This document shows positions 44,971 to 54,718 of a stretch of DNA of 64,000 bases, piece by piece. The position numbers and the translations under genes were made by a program. How positions within the stretch are numbered: position 1 is the stretch's first letter; every line of letters begins with the position of its first letter. The notes under the pieces were generated by a model that worked only from the letters and a program-made list of their open reading frames with translations, did no database searches and was not told the origin of the DNA. The stretch comes from [Ruminococcus] lactaris ATCC 29176 (GTDB lineage Bacteria; Bacillota; Clostridia; Lachnospirales; Lachnospiraceae), in assembly GCF_025152405.1 (NCBI RefSeq), contig NZ_CP102292.1:868001-932000 (forward strand), given 5' to 3'.

Positions 44971-45164
44971 GATGTCGGGGTCAAAAGTCCCCGACTTTGA
45001 TGCCTACGGATTGCTCCGTGCTACGCACTCCCACAATCCTACCCAATATTCGCATATCGTGGGATTATCATCCCACTTTTATGCTCATATCGGGGCGGGT
45101 CCTAAGGTCTTTCACCCACCTATGAGCAAGCTCATGTGGGCTTAGACCTTTTGACCCTGGCATC
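44971..45164. mobile_element. RepB copy 3, inserted in RepA
   Basis: 194 bp with the standard ends. It split the RepA centre and duplicated TAGTAAA: left copy 44964-44970, right copy 46455-46461 (now beyond the IS). The undisturbed sequence in RepA copy 1 has a single TAGTAAA at this point. Nearly identical to copy 2. Confidence 0.93.
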
Positions 45165-45166
45165 TA

Positions 45167-46454
45167 GTATAACCGTTATTAATTAACTGGACTTTTGAAT
45201 TGGCAACGTATCAACCACCACCTCTTCACTTGAATTAATTTCTTCAAGCTTATACTTCCAGTGATATACGACAGGTTGTTCGTTTACTTCATCGAAGTAT
45301 CTATAGATACGCTGCACAAGTTCATCCTTAGTTTTTACACGTATGCCTTTTAGCATCTGACGTGTGAGTTTACTAAAGAATCCCTCAACAAGATTCAACC
45401 ATGAACCATGCTTGGGAGTAAACACAAATTCAAATCTTCCCGGCTTTGTCGCAAGGTATTTTCGGGTTTCCTCTGAAGAATGAACTTTCAGATTATCCAA
45501 TACCAGACGAATCCGGTCAGTCTCCGGATATTTTGAATCAAGTATTTTTAGAAACTCAATATATTCCTTGCTGCTGTGTTTATCTTTTACAAGCGGAATT
45601 GCCTCCCCTGTTTGTAAGTCGATTCCAGCAAGCAGTGAAATAGTTCCAAGACGTTTATATTCATAATCACGGCTGACCGTCTTGTGATTTTCATCCGGCA
45701 AGAGGTCTTCTGTGGTATTGGCAATTGCCTGAATTCCGGGTTTTTCATCATAGGAAAGTACATGTACAACCTGTTCATCCTCCTTAAACGGAATGAGCTG
45801 TCCCTTCTCGTCAAACTGTAAAGACAATTGTTTATATACAAGAAGAACATTATGCATTTTCTGGTCAAAATCAGGGTCACGATTTTCGCAGTAATAAGTT
45901 ATTTTGTTAGGCTTAATATCCGCTTCTTCCAGTATTGTGCGGACCTTTGACTGACTGATTGTTGACAACCTTGTATGACCTGCTTCTTCGGCAAATTTAT
46001 TAATATGTTTTGTAAGAAGAGCACGCGTCCATACTTCTGCTGAATATCCAAGATTGACAGGCTTCTGACAGGCGATATTTATTATCCAGGCTTTTTCATC
46101 ATCGGTTATTTCAGCATTCCTGCCACGACCGGGTGCATCAAACAGAGCATTTTCCACACCACCCTCAAGGTATTTATTGATACAGAGCATGACGCTTTTG
46201 CGATTCATTCCTACTTTGTCTGCAATATGGTCAACTGAAATACCTTCTGCTTTGAGTAGTAAAATTCTTGCCCGAATTACTGTCTGGGCTTGAATTGTTC
46301 TTGCACGCATCTGAGTTTCAAGATATAAACGTTCGTCCTCGCTAAGATTAATAGTGGATGCTTTTCTTCCCATAGTTTAATGCTCCTTTTGATTTGATGA
46401 GAACAGTATACTACAGAAAAGAAATATAGTCCATTTATTTAAAAACTTTTGTAC
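45167..46454 (-). mobile_element. IS630-family insertion sequence
   Basis: 1288 bp. Imperfect terminal inverted repeats (GTATAACCG... and, inverted, GTACAAAAG..., sharing a TTA and AATGGAC-like pattern). Flanked by TA on both sides (45165-45166, 46455-46456), the target duplication expected of the IS630/Tc1-mariner group. It inserted into the TA of RepB's TAGTAAA duplication. One transposase gene on the minus strand. Confidence 0.85.
45183..46373 (-). CDS. IS630-family transposase
   Basis: 396 residues. N-terminal helix-turn-helix pair (ISVDHIADKVGMNRKSVMLCINKYLEGG) and a DDE core: first Asp in LSYDEKPGIQ, second in RLVLDNLKVHSS, and Glu in TPKHGSWLNLVEGFFS. The frame is intact, so it may be active. 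It lies entirely in the IS and reads outward toward RepB. Confidence 0.93.
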   Translation of the reverse strand: MGRKASTINLSEDERLYLETQMRARTIQAQTVIRARILLLKAEGISVDHIADKVGMNRKSVMLCINKYLEGGVENALFDAPGRGRNAEITDDEKAWIINIACQKPVNLGYSAEVWTRALLTKHINKFAEEAGHTRLSTISQSKVRTILEEADIKPNKITYYCENRDPDFDQKMHNVLLVYKQLSLQFDEKGQLIPFKEDEQVVHVLSYDEKPGIQAIANTTEDLLPDENHKTVSRDYEYKRLGTISLLAGIDLQTGEAIPLVKDKHSSKEYIEFLKILDSKYPETDRIRLVLDNLKVHSSEETRKYLATKPGRFEFVFTPKHGSWLNLVEGFFSKLTRQMLKGIRVKTKDELVQRIYRYFDEVNEQPVVYHWKYKLEEINSSEEVVVDTLPIQKSS

Positions 46455-46833
46455 TAGTAAATACAATATCTACTATCTAATATTTACGATCGAATATCTT
46501 AGTCAATAGCCATCCGGCTTTTTCTATTCTTTTTAAATTTGCATTGTTGAGTGAATACGCTATGGAGTCAGAAAAAAACTTCTTACTGTGACTACCAGCG
46601 GAAAGCAGGATGTTCCTGAGCAGGTGCATTAGCAGGAGCGTTCCGAAGACACTTTGCAGCGTTTGTTAGAGAAAGTAAATCGAGTGCTATTGCACGAAGA
46701 TTTCCACTTTCGAGTTACAAACGGTCAACGGGCTGAGGTAAAGCGGGCCTGCACCGCGAAGGAATATCTCTGATTTCCGCGTCCGCTTCTTCACAAAGAA
46801 GCTTTCTAATCTACAAGCGTATCACCCCAACAA

Positions 46834-47523
46834 TTACAAATTTAAATTCTTGAAAAGATCTCCAAGGCTTGTGCCGATATCTTCACTCTTTGGAATCTCA
46901 ACCTTTTCAACCGGCTCTTCTTCTTTCTCTTCCAGTGCTTTCATACTGAGACTGATCTTACCGTCTTTGATACCGATAACCTTTACCTCTACTTCCTGTC
47001 CCACTTCAAGTACATCGGAAGGAAGTTTCACACGCTTCTGGGAGATCTGAGATACATGGACAAGACCGGACAGACCATTCTCAAGCTTTACAAAAGCACC
47101 GTAATTCTGAAGGGTCTCAACGGTTCCTTTCAGTACAGAACCAACCTGAATACTTGCGATCAGAGCTTCACGGGCTTTTTTCTCTTTCTCTTTCAGCAGT
47201 TCACGTGCAGAAAGGACAAGACGGTTATTTGCCTGATCCACATCAATCACCTGAACTTCAATATCCTTGAGAAGGTAAGTCTCAAGATCTTCAATATAGG
47301 AAAGGGAAAGTCTGGAAGCAGGAACAAATCCTCTTAATCCTTCTACCATGACGATAACACCACCGTTGACAACTCCCTCGACTTTTACAGGGAGAACGGT
47401 CTTTTTCTCCAGGTACTCTTTTACACGGTTCCAGGGATTTGCATCATCGAAATGATCTTCATAATCAGCCATGGTCTCTGTTGCTTCACTTGTCTGTAAT
47501 TCTTCTTTTAATTGTTCGCTCAT
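46834..47523 (-). CDS. S1 RNA-binding-domain protein (ribosomal S1-like)
   Basis: 229 residues from ATG 47523 (AAAGGTGA before it; GTG 47532 in frame). Two S1 OB-fold domains: about 48-110 (LPVKVEGVVNGGVIVMVEGLRGFVPASRL) and 125-195 (GSVLKGTVETLQNYGAFVKLENGLSGLVHVSQIS). Short Firmicutes S1 homologues like this assist translation or RNA turnover; full-length RpsA has four to six domains. The final codons and TAA stop lie in the end of RepA copy 3, so the C-terminus (NLNL) was rewritten by the repeat. Confidence 0.85.
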   Translation of the reverse strand: MSEQLKEELQTSEATETMADYEDHFDDANPWNRVKEYLEKKTVLPVKVEGVVNGGVIVMVEGLRGFVPASRLSLSYIEDLETYLLKDIEVQVIDVDQANNRLVLSARELLKEKEKKAREALIASIQVGSVLKGTVETLQNYGAFVKLENGLSGLVHVSQISQKRVKLPSDVLEVGQEVEVKVIGIKDGKISLSMKALEEKEEEPVEKVEIPKSEDIGTSLGDLFKNLNL

Positions 47524-47697
47524 AGCAGTCACCTTTGTTCCTCTCTTTTTGTTAAAAACTAAAATCAGTATAGCATATGTATCTGAAAAAAAACAGTAAA
47601 TCGTGGAAAAACTGCCTCTAGAATGTTAAAATCAGGTTGGCTTATAATAAAAAAAATGTTAATCTTTTAGAATCAACAGAGAAATGGAGTAATACAG

Positions 47698-49344
47698 ATG
47701 AGTAATGATAAAAGAAAAGTGTACGTTGTCGGACATAAGAATCCAGATACGGATTCCATCTGTACAGCGATCGCTTATGCAAATTTAAAGACGAAACTGA
47801 CGCAGATCAAGCATGAACCGCGTCGTGCCGGTCAATTAAATGAAGAAACTCAGTATGTACTGGAACGTTTTGGAGTGAAAGTGCCGTTACTTTTATCGGA
47901 CTTAAGAGAGCAGATCAAAGATGTGGATCTAAGGGAAAGCGAAGAGATTAACGGAAATCTGTCCATTCGTACTGCATGGGAAAAGATGACCGAGATGAAT
48001 ACGCATACACTTCCTATCACAAGAGACGGGATGCTGGAAGGTGTGATCACGAAAGGTGATATCGCCAAATCCTATATGGATGTTTACGATAATACGATGC
48101 TGGCAAAGGCGAGAACCCAGTATCGGAATATTGCAGCCGCTGTAGAAGGAAAAGTGGAGACAGGAAATGAGCATGGCTATTTTCAGAAAGGAAAGGTCGC
48201 AATCGCAGCATCCGGTAAAAATCTTATGACCCGATTTATTGAAAAGGATGACCTGGTGATCATGGGAGACCGGGTTGATGCACAACAGTGTGCCATTGAT
48301 ATGGATGCAAGTTGTATGGTCATATGTCAGGGCTATCCGATCTCGGAAGACATCCTGCGTCAGGCAGAGAAAAAACAGATCGTTGTGATCCGTACACCGC
48401 ATGATACATTTACTGCTGCACAGCATATCAACCAGAGTATCCCGGTCCGTTTTTTCATGACCAGAGAAAATCTGGTTACATTTCATATACGGGATTTTGT
48501 GGATGACGTAAAAGAAGTTATGGCAAGAAAAAGATTCCGTGATTTCCCGGTTCTGGGCAACCAGGGAAAGTTTGTAGGACTTGTATCCCGGAGACGCCTG
48601 TTGAATGTGAAGAAAAAGCAGGTGATCCTAGTTGACCATAATGAAAAAAATCAGGCAGTCGACGGAGTGGAAGAAGCAGATGTCCTGGAGATTATCGATC
48701 ATCATCGCCTGAGCAGTATTGAGACGATGGGACCGGTTTATTTCCGTAATCAGCCGGTGGGATGTACGGCTACGATCGTATATCAGATGTATGAAGAAAA
48801 TGGAATTGCGGTGGATGCAGTCAATGCGGCACTCCTCTGTTCAGCAATCATTTCTGATACCCTGATGTTCCGTTCTCCGACCTGTACACCACTGGATGAG
48901 GTAACAGCGAGAAAACTGGCAGAAATCGCTTCGATCAATATTGAAGAACTGGCACAGGAGATGTTCAATGCAGGAAGCAATTTGAAAGGAAAGAGTGCAG
49001 AAGAGATTTTATTCCTGGATTTCAAGCAGTTTACGGTGAATGATACGATGTTTGGAGTCGGACAGGTCAATTCCATGAGTGCAGAGGAACTGAAAGAAAT
49101 CAAAGAAAGAGTTCTGCCTCATATGGAGAAGGCACGTAAAAATCATGGGCTGAATATGATCTTCTTTATGCTGACGAATATTATCACAGAATCTTCAGAA
49201 CTGATCTGCTGTGGAGCAGAGGCGAGAGAAAAAATCATCAGTGCTTATGATCTGCAGGATGATGCTGAGATACTGATGCTCAAAGGAGTTGTATCCCGTA
49301 AGAAGCAGCTCGTGCCGACACTGGTTGGTGCGTTGCAGCAGTAA
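47698..49344 (+). CDS. ppaC: Manganese-dependent inorganic pyrophosphatase with CBS and DRTGG domains
   Basis: 548 residues. DHH phosphoesterase core split by a regulatory insert: N-terminal GHKNPDTDSICTAIAYA, then CBS (about 70-125), DRTGG-like (about 130-245) and second CBS (about 245-305), then VDHNEKNQAV and IIDHHRLSS (DHH) and the DHHA2 domain at the C-terminus (about 435-545). Hydrolyses pyrophosphate; CBS members are inhibited by AMP/ADP and activated by ATP or diadenosine polyphosphates. Upstream of the flavin reductase gene by 16 bp. Confidence 0.93.
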   Translation: MSNDKRKVYVVGHKNPDTDSICTAIAYANLKTKLTQIKHEPRRAGQLNEETQYVLERFGVKVPLLLSDLREQIKDVDLRESEEINGNLSIRTAWEKMTEMNTHTLPITRDGMLEGVITKGDIAKSYMDVYDNTMLAKARTQYRNIAAAVEGKVETGNEHGYFQKGKVAIAASGKNLMTRFIEKDDLVIMGDRVDAQQCAIDMDASCMVICQGYPISEDILRQAEKKQIVVIRTPHDTFTAAQHINQSIPVRFFMTRENLVTFHIRDFVDDVKEVMARKRFRDFPVLGNQGKFVGLVSRRRLLNVKKKQVILVDHNEKNQAVDGVEEADVLEIIDHHRLSSIETMGPVYFRNQPVGCTATIVYQMYEENGIAVDAVNAALLCSAIISDTLMFRSPTCTPLDEVTARKLAEIASINIEELAQEMFNAGSNLKGKSAEEILFLDFKQFTVNDTMFGVGQVNSMSAEELKEIKERVLPHMEKARKNHGLNMIFFMLTNIITESSELICCGAEAREKIISAYDLQDDAEILMLKGVVSRKKQLVPTLVGALQQ

Positions 49345-49360
49345 GGAGCAGGAGGAAAAA

Positions 49361-49957
49361 ATGGCAAAGCAGATATGGAAACCGGGAAATATGGTTTATC
49401 CATTACCGGCGGTAATGGTCAGTACAGGAGATAAAAAAGGAAATCAGAATATTCTGACGGTAGCGTGGACAGGAACTGTTTGTACGAATCCTGCAATGGT
49501 ATACATATCAGTGCGTCCGGAACGTTATTCTTATCATATGATCGAAGAAAGCGGTGAATTTGTGATCAATCTGACCACGGAGAAACTGGCAAGGGCAACG
49601 GATTTCTGCGGTGTCCGTTCGGGGCGGGATGTAGATAAATGGAAAGAGTGTCATCTGAGTGCAAAGAAAGCACAGACGCTGGAATATGCTCCCTGTATTG
49701 AAGAGGCACCGGTCAATATTGAGTGCAAAGTAAAGAAGATCGAGAAGCTTGGAAGTCACCATATGTTCCTGGCGGAAGTGACGGCAGTTCAGGCAGACGA
49801 AGCGTATCTGAATGAAAAGGGAAAGTTTGAATTGAATAAGACGGGACTTCTGGCTTATTCTCATGGAGAGTATTTAGGGCTTGGAAAGAAGATCGGTACC
49901 TTTGGATACAGTGTGAAAAAGAAGGCGGACCGGAGACGAAAGAGAGGGAAAAAGTAA
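49361..49957 (+). CDS. Flavin reductase-like FMN-binding protein
   Basis: 198 residues from ATG 49361 (GCAGGAGGAAA). Split-barrel FMN-binding pattern: PAVMVSTGDKKGNQNILTVAWTGTVCTNPAMVYISVRPERYSYHMI and FVINLTTEKLARATDFCG. Related to NADH:FMN oxidoreductases and flavoredoxins of anaerobes. A basic C-terminal tail (KKKADRRRKRGKK) is unusual and may bind nucleic acid or membrane. Co-transcribed with ppaC and the aldolase; it abuts the next start with no gap. Confidence 0.85.
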   Translation: MAKQIWKPGNMVYPLPAVMVSTGDKKGNQNILTVAWTGTVCTNPAMVYISVRPERYSYHMIEESGEFVINLTTEKLARATDFCGVRSGRDVDKWKECHLSAKKAQTLEYAPCIEEAPVNIECKVKKIEKLGSHHMFLAEVTAVQADEAYLNEKGKFELNKTGLLAYSHGEYLGLGKKIGTFGYSVKKKADRRRKRGKK

Positions 49958-50980
49958 ATGATTTCATTTGAAAATGATTATTCTGAAGGGGCAAGTGAAA
50001 AAATCCTTCAAAGGCTGATAGAGACCAATATGGAACAGCTTTCAGGATATGGAAATGACCGGTATTGTGAATCGGCAAAAGAAAAAATCCGTAAGGCCTG
50101 TGGGTGTCCTGAGGCAGAAATCTACTTCCTGTCAGGAGGAACGCAGACGAACCGGATTGTGATCAGTTCCATGCTTCAGCCTTATGAGGGCGTGATCGCA
50201 GCACAGACAGGCCATGTAAGCAGTCATGAAGCAGGTGCAATCGAATCTTCCGGTCATAAAGTACTGACACTGCCACAGCATGACGGAAAGATCGAGCCGA
50301 AAGAGCTGGCAGATTATCTGAATGACTTTTATGGGGATGGAAATCATGAACATATGGTGTTCCCGGGAATGGTTTATATTTCACATCCCACTGAGTATGG
50401 AACGCTTTATACAAAAGGGGAGCTGGCGGAGCTGGCAGATATCTGCCTGGAATACCATATTCCACTTTATCTGGATGGTGCAAGACTGGGATATGCCCTG
50501 GCGGCAGATACGGATGTGACGTTAAAGGATGTGGCGGATTATTGCGATGTATTTTACATTGGCGGAACAAAAGTCGGTGCATTGTGTGGAGAGGCGGTTG
50601 TTTTCACAAAAGAGAATGTTCCGGCACATTTCCTGACCCGGATCAAGCAACAGGGAGGTCTGCTGGCAAAGGGCAGACTGCTTGGAATCCAGTTTGATAC
50701 ACTATTTACAGAAAATCTTTATCTGGAGCTGGGGCGGCATGCGATGAAATGTGCGGAAAAGCTGAAGGCGATATTTAAAGAAAAAAAATATCCGTTTTAT
50801 ATTGATTCGCCAACCAATCAGATTTTTGTAGTTCTGGAAAATGAAAAAATGAAAGAACTTGAGAAAAAGGTAAAGTTCAGTTTCTGGGAGAAAGCAGATG
50901 ATACGCATACAGTTGTGCGTTTTGCAGTGAGCTGGGCGACACAGGAAGAAATGATCGATGAATTACAGGAGCTGCTGTAA
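49958..50980 (+). CDS. Low-specificity L-threonine aldolase-like PLP enzyme
   Basis: 340 residues of the beta-eliminating-lyase fold. FLSGGTQTNRIVISSML (PLP phosphate region), LYLDGARLGYAL (Asp to the PLP ring), and YIGGTKVGALCGEAVVF with the Schiff-base Lys. Splits threonine or allo-threonine to glycine and acetaldehyde. Starts directly after the flavin reductase stop. Confidence 0.88.
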   Translation: MISFENDYSEGASEKILQRLIETNMEQLSGYGNDRYCESAKEKIRKACGCPEAEIYFLSGGTQTNRIVISSMLQPYEGVIAAQTGHVSSHEAGAIESSGHKVLTLPQHDGKIEPKELADYLNDFYGDGNHEHMVFPGMVYISHPTEYGTLYTKGELAELADICLEYHIPLYLDGARLGYALAADTDVTLKDVADYCDVFYIGGTKVGALCGEAVVFTKENVPAHFLTRIKQQGGLLAKGRLLGIQFDTLFTENLYLELGRHAMKCAEKLKAIFKEKKYPFYIDSPTNQIFVVLENEKMKELEKKVKFSFWEKADDTHTVVRFAVSWATQEEMIDELQELL

Positions 50981-51056
50981 AAGGGGCTGATATTCTTGAT
51001 TTCAGAAGAATGAAAAAGGTGGAATTCGGGAAAAATAGAATAGAAAAAGAAATACA

Positions 51057-51132
51057 TGAGAATCATTCTCAATAAAATTCTTGAATTAAGGAGCAGAATC
51101 TGCTAAGATACATATGGTTAGTTAATACTAAC
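51057..51132 (+). promoter_or_regulatory. eno promoter with Fur-like box and GTTAG-N6-CTAAC operator
   Basis: TTGAAT (51081-51086), 17 bp, TAAGAT (51104-51109). TGAGAAT-C-ATTCTCA (51057-51071) is a perfect 7-1-7 palindrome of Fur-box type upstream of the -35; GTTAG-TTAATA-CTAAC (51117-51132) lies over the expected start. The leader then contains GCCCTG/CAGGGC (51164-51188). This is the same arrangement as before DUF2325, surprising for a glycolytic gene. Confidence 0.65.
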
Positions 51133-51202
51133 TATGTGTGAATGAATCATGGAAGCTCCTTTTGCCCTGAAATACCTGAATCCAGGGCTTGAGGATTCCT
51201 AA

Positions 51203-52519
<1,317 letters not shown>

Positions 52520-52548
52520 GTAAAAGGAATACTGCCGGATAATAAAAT

Positions 52549-52565
52549 GATGTCGGAGTCAAAAG
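52549..52565 (+). repeat. RepB end relic next to the eno terminator
   Basis: GATGTCGGAGTCAAAAG differs from the RepB left end by one base. No right end and no matching 7-bp flank; probably a decayed or partial copy that has merged with the terminator hairpin. Confidence 0.6.
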
Positions 52566-52610
52566 CCCCCACTTATTATCATGCTTTCGCTGATAATGAG
52601 TGGGGGCTTT
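52562..52610 (+). terminator. Strong terminator of eno
   Basis: GCCCCCACTTATTATCA pairs with TGATAATGAGTGGGGGC (one G-T wobble), loop about 9 nt, framed by AAA and TTT so that it can work on both strands between the convergent eno and AraC genes. Confidence 0.88.
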
Positions 52611-52642
52611 GTGATGAATTTTTGGTGTTAAGGGAAATTGCG

Positions 52643-53608
52643 TTATGTTTTTTTATGTCCTTCGTCCGCAAGGGCCCGAATAGAAGAGACATATTCTGAT
52701 GGCGTCATCCCGGTAGAACGCTTAAACTGCCGGGAAAAATAGTGGATGGAAGAGTATCCAAGGTATTCAGAAATCTGAGTAAAATTCATCTGTCCGCTGC
52801 GGATCATGGATTTTGCTTCACTGATCTTTAAGGCAGAATAATATTCAATCACTCCTGTCCCTTCCGAATCCCGGAATAATTTCTGCAGACGGGAGCGGCT
52901 GATCAGGTTATCATGGCAGATCTGCTCAATCGTTAAATGATCCGCCAGATGGCTGAGCAGATAGTTCTTTATATGAGAGAATAATTCTGCATCTGTATTT
53001 TTGGAGAGTGTCCGGTCAGACAGTGGGGTCCGGGAAACTTCTTCGGTCAGAAGAGGATTCTGATTACGCCGGTAAAGGCTGAGGAGAAGTTCTTCTAAAT
53101 GAAGGCGGATAAGCTGACCACAGACAGGGGATGTATCTTTCCTGATCTGCAGGGATGTCTGATAGGGATCGTCCAGACGTCCTTCCAAAAAACTTCCTGC
53201 TTCTGCAATGATTCCGGCAAGCAGCCGACGTTCAGTTTCTTCGAGGTGAAGGATCTTTCCTCTGAAAAATTCCATCGCAGGATCTGTGCAGGAAAAAGAG
53301 ATCACGATCAGATTCGGTGCGATCTTTCCGTTTGCCTTGACCCAGTGAAATTCACCCGGGTAGTGAAAAGCGATTTCTCCGCGTCTGAGAGTATGGGTAA
53401 GAGGACCTGCACCAATCTCCACTTCTCCTTTATCAACGCATACAAACTCCCAGAAATCATGGGATTCTCCGGGAAAAGAAAAGGTACTCATATATTCAAA
53501 ATAATGAAGGGAAAACAGCTCTTCTATATGAAAAAGATCCTGAAGCTGAATTCCATAATATTTCTTTGGATTTGAAAAATGATCTGTATTTGCAGCGACA
53601 ATATGCAT
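52643..53608 (-). CDS. AraC-family regulator with N-terminal cupin
   Basis: 321 residues. A cupin-like sensor (about 1-160; HDFWEFVCVDKGEVEIGAG, LRRGEIAFHYPGEFHWVKA) and a C-terminal pair of helix-turn-helix motifs (LTIEQICHDNLISRSRLQKLF, NFTQISEYLGYSSIHYFSRQFKRSTGMTPSEY). Preceded by AAAGGAGGAGG. The genes next to it are eno and, divergently, the nucleotidyltransferase-kinase-galE run, which is the more likely target. Sugar ligand unknown. Confidence 0.87.
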   Translation of the reverse strand: MHIVAANTDHFSNPKKYYGIQLQDLFHIEELFSLHYFEYMSTFSFPGESHDFWEFVCVDKGEVEIGAGPLTHTLRRGEIAFHYPGEFHWVKANGKIAPNLIVISFSCTDPAMEFFRGKILHLEETERRLLAGIIAEAGSFLEGRLDDPYQTSLQIRKDTSPVCGQLIRLHLEELLLSLYRRNQNPLLTEEVSRTPLSDRTLSKNTDAELFSHIKNYLLSHLADHLTIEQICHDNLISRSRLQKLFRDSEGTGVIEYYSALKISEAKSMIRSGQMNFTQISEYLGYSSIHYFSRQFKRSTGMTPSEYVSSIRALADEGHKKT

Positions 53609-53789
53609 TCAGAGCCTCCTCCTTTTTCAAAAATGTTCTTAGTAAGGATATCATAGCATTATTTTCCGAAAATGCAAAGAGAAAATGCAGATTGTGCAAA
53701 TGAAAGATAAGATAGTATAAAGATTTTTATGGGGTTTTATCATACAATAGAAGAAGTGTAACATAGAAAGTGAAATGGAGGAATCAATC

Positions 53790-54716
53790 ATGAAAAAACC
53801 GGTTCTTGTAATTATGGCGGCTGGAATGGGAAGCAGATATGGCGGACTGAAGCAGATCGATCCAGTCGATAAAGAAGGACATATCATTATGGACTTTTCA
53901 ATCTTCGATGCAAAGCGTGCGGGATTTGAAAAAGTTGTATTTATCATTAAAAAAGAGGATGAGGCTGATTTTAAGGAAGCAGTCGGCAACAGAATGGAAA
54001 AGATCATGGATGTTGCATATGCATATCAGGATCTTCATAACCTGCCGGAAGGATTTGAAGTTCCGGAGGGTCGTGTGAAGCCATGGGGAACGGCTCATGC
54101 AGTTCTGAGTGCGATTGATGAAGTGGATGGACCATTTGCTGTTATCAATGCAGATGATTATTATGGACGTCATGCATTTGAAGTAATCTATAATTATCTG
54201 ACAACGCATGAAGATGATGACAAATACCGTTATACCATGGTGGGATACCGTCTGAAAAATACGGTGACAGATAACGGACATGTTGCAAGAGGGATCTGTG
54301 ACCTGAATGATGCAAAAGAATTAGTTGCAGTTCATGAGCGTACAAGAATTGAGAAGCGTAATGGTGGAATTGCATATTCAGAGGATGACGGAGCTACATG
54401 GACAGAGGTAGATCCGGAGACACTGGTTTCTATGAATATGTGGGGATTTACAAGAAGTATTCTGGATGAGATCAAGGCAGAATTTCCTGCATTTCTTGAA
54501 AAAGGACTGAAAGAGAATCCGATGAAGTGTGAGTATTTCCTGCCATCTGTTGTGAGCAACTTATTAGAGTCTGAGAGAGCAACCGTGCAGGTACTTGAGT
54601 CAGAAGATAAATGGTATGGAGTTACATATAAAGAGGACAAGCCGGTTGTTGTAGAGGCAATCCAGGCATTGAAAGATGCAGGAGAGTATCCGCAGAAATT
54701 ATGGGAGGAAGACTAA
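53790..54716 (+). CDS. Sugar-1-phosphate nucleotidyltransferase-like protein
   Basis: 308 residues from ATG 53790 (AATGGAGG). Nucleotidyltransferase start LVIMAAGMGSRYGGLKQIDPV holds the GXGXRXG..K motif, and AVINADDYYGRHAFE the Mg/uridine site. Resembles the NTP transferases that follow NahK-type kinases in hexosamine salvage loci. The exact sugar and nucleotide are open. Two bases separate its stop from the kinase start. Confidence 0.85.
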   Translation: MKKPVLVIMAAGMGSRYGGLKQIDPVDKEGHIIMDFSIFDAKRAGFEKVVFIIKKEDEADFKEAVGNRMEKIMDVAYAYQDLHNLPEGFEVPEGRVKPWGTAHAVLSAIDEVDGPFAVINADDYYGRHAFEVIYNYLTTHEDDDKYRYTMVGYRLKNTVTDNGHVARGICDLNDAKELVAVHERTRIEKRNGGIAYSEDDGATWTEVDPETLVSMNMWGFTRSILDEIKAEFPAFLEKGLKENPMKCEYFLPSVVSNLLESERATVQVLESEDKWYGVTYKEDKPVVVEAIQALKDAGEYPQKLWEED

Positions 54717-54718
54717 AG

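Larger units (their letters stand above)
44595..46843. repeat. RepA copy 3, split by RepB and an IS element
   Basis: Ends AAATTTGTATTTGTTGG (44595) and, inverted, AAATTTGTAATTGTTGGGG (46843). It is in the opposite orientation to the other two copies: R arm 44595-44909, L arm 46535-46843. Removing 44971-46461 (RepB, IS and one duplicated 7-mer) leaves 758 bp, matching the intact copies at 759 and 760. The right end supplies the stop codon of the S1-domain gene (46834-46836). This covers the gene-free stretches 44572-45182 and 46374-46833. Confidence 0.9.

Noticed and set aside
44951-45145. Open frames inside RepB (44951-45145 and 21734-21959)
   Set aside because: They run across the element ends, lack ribosome-binding sites and differ between copies; RepB carries no gene.
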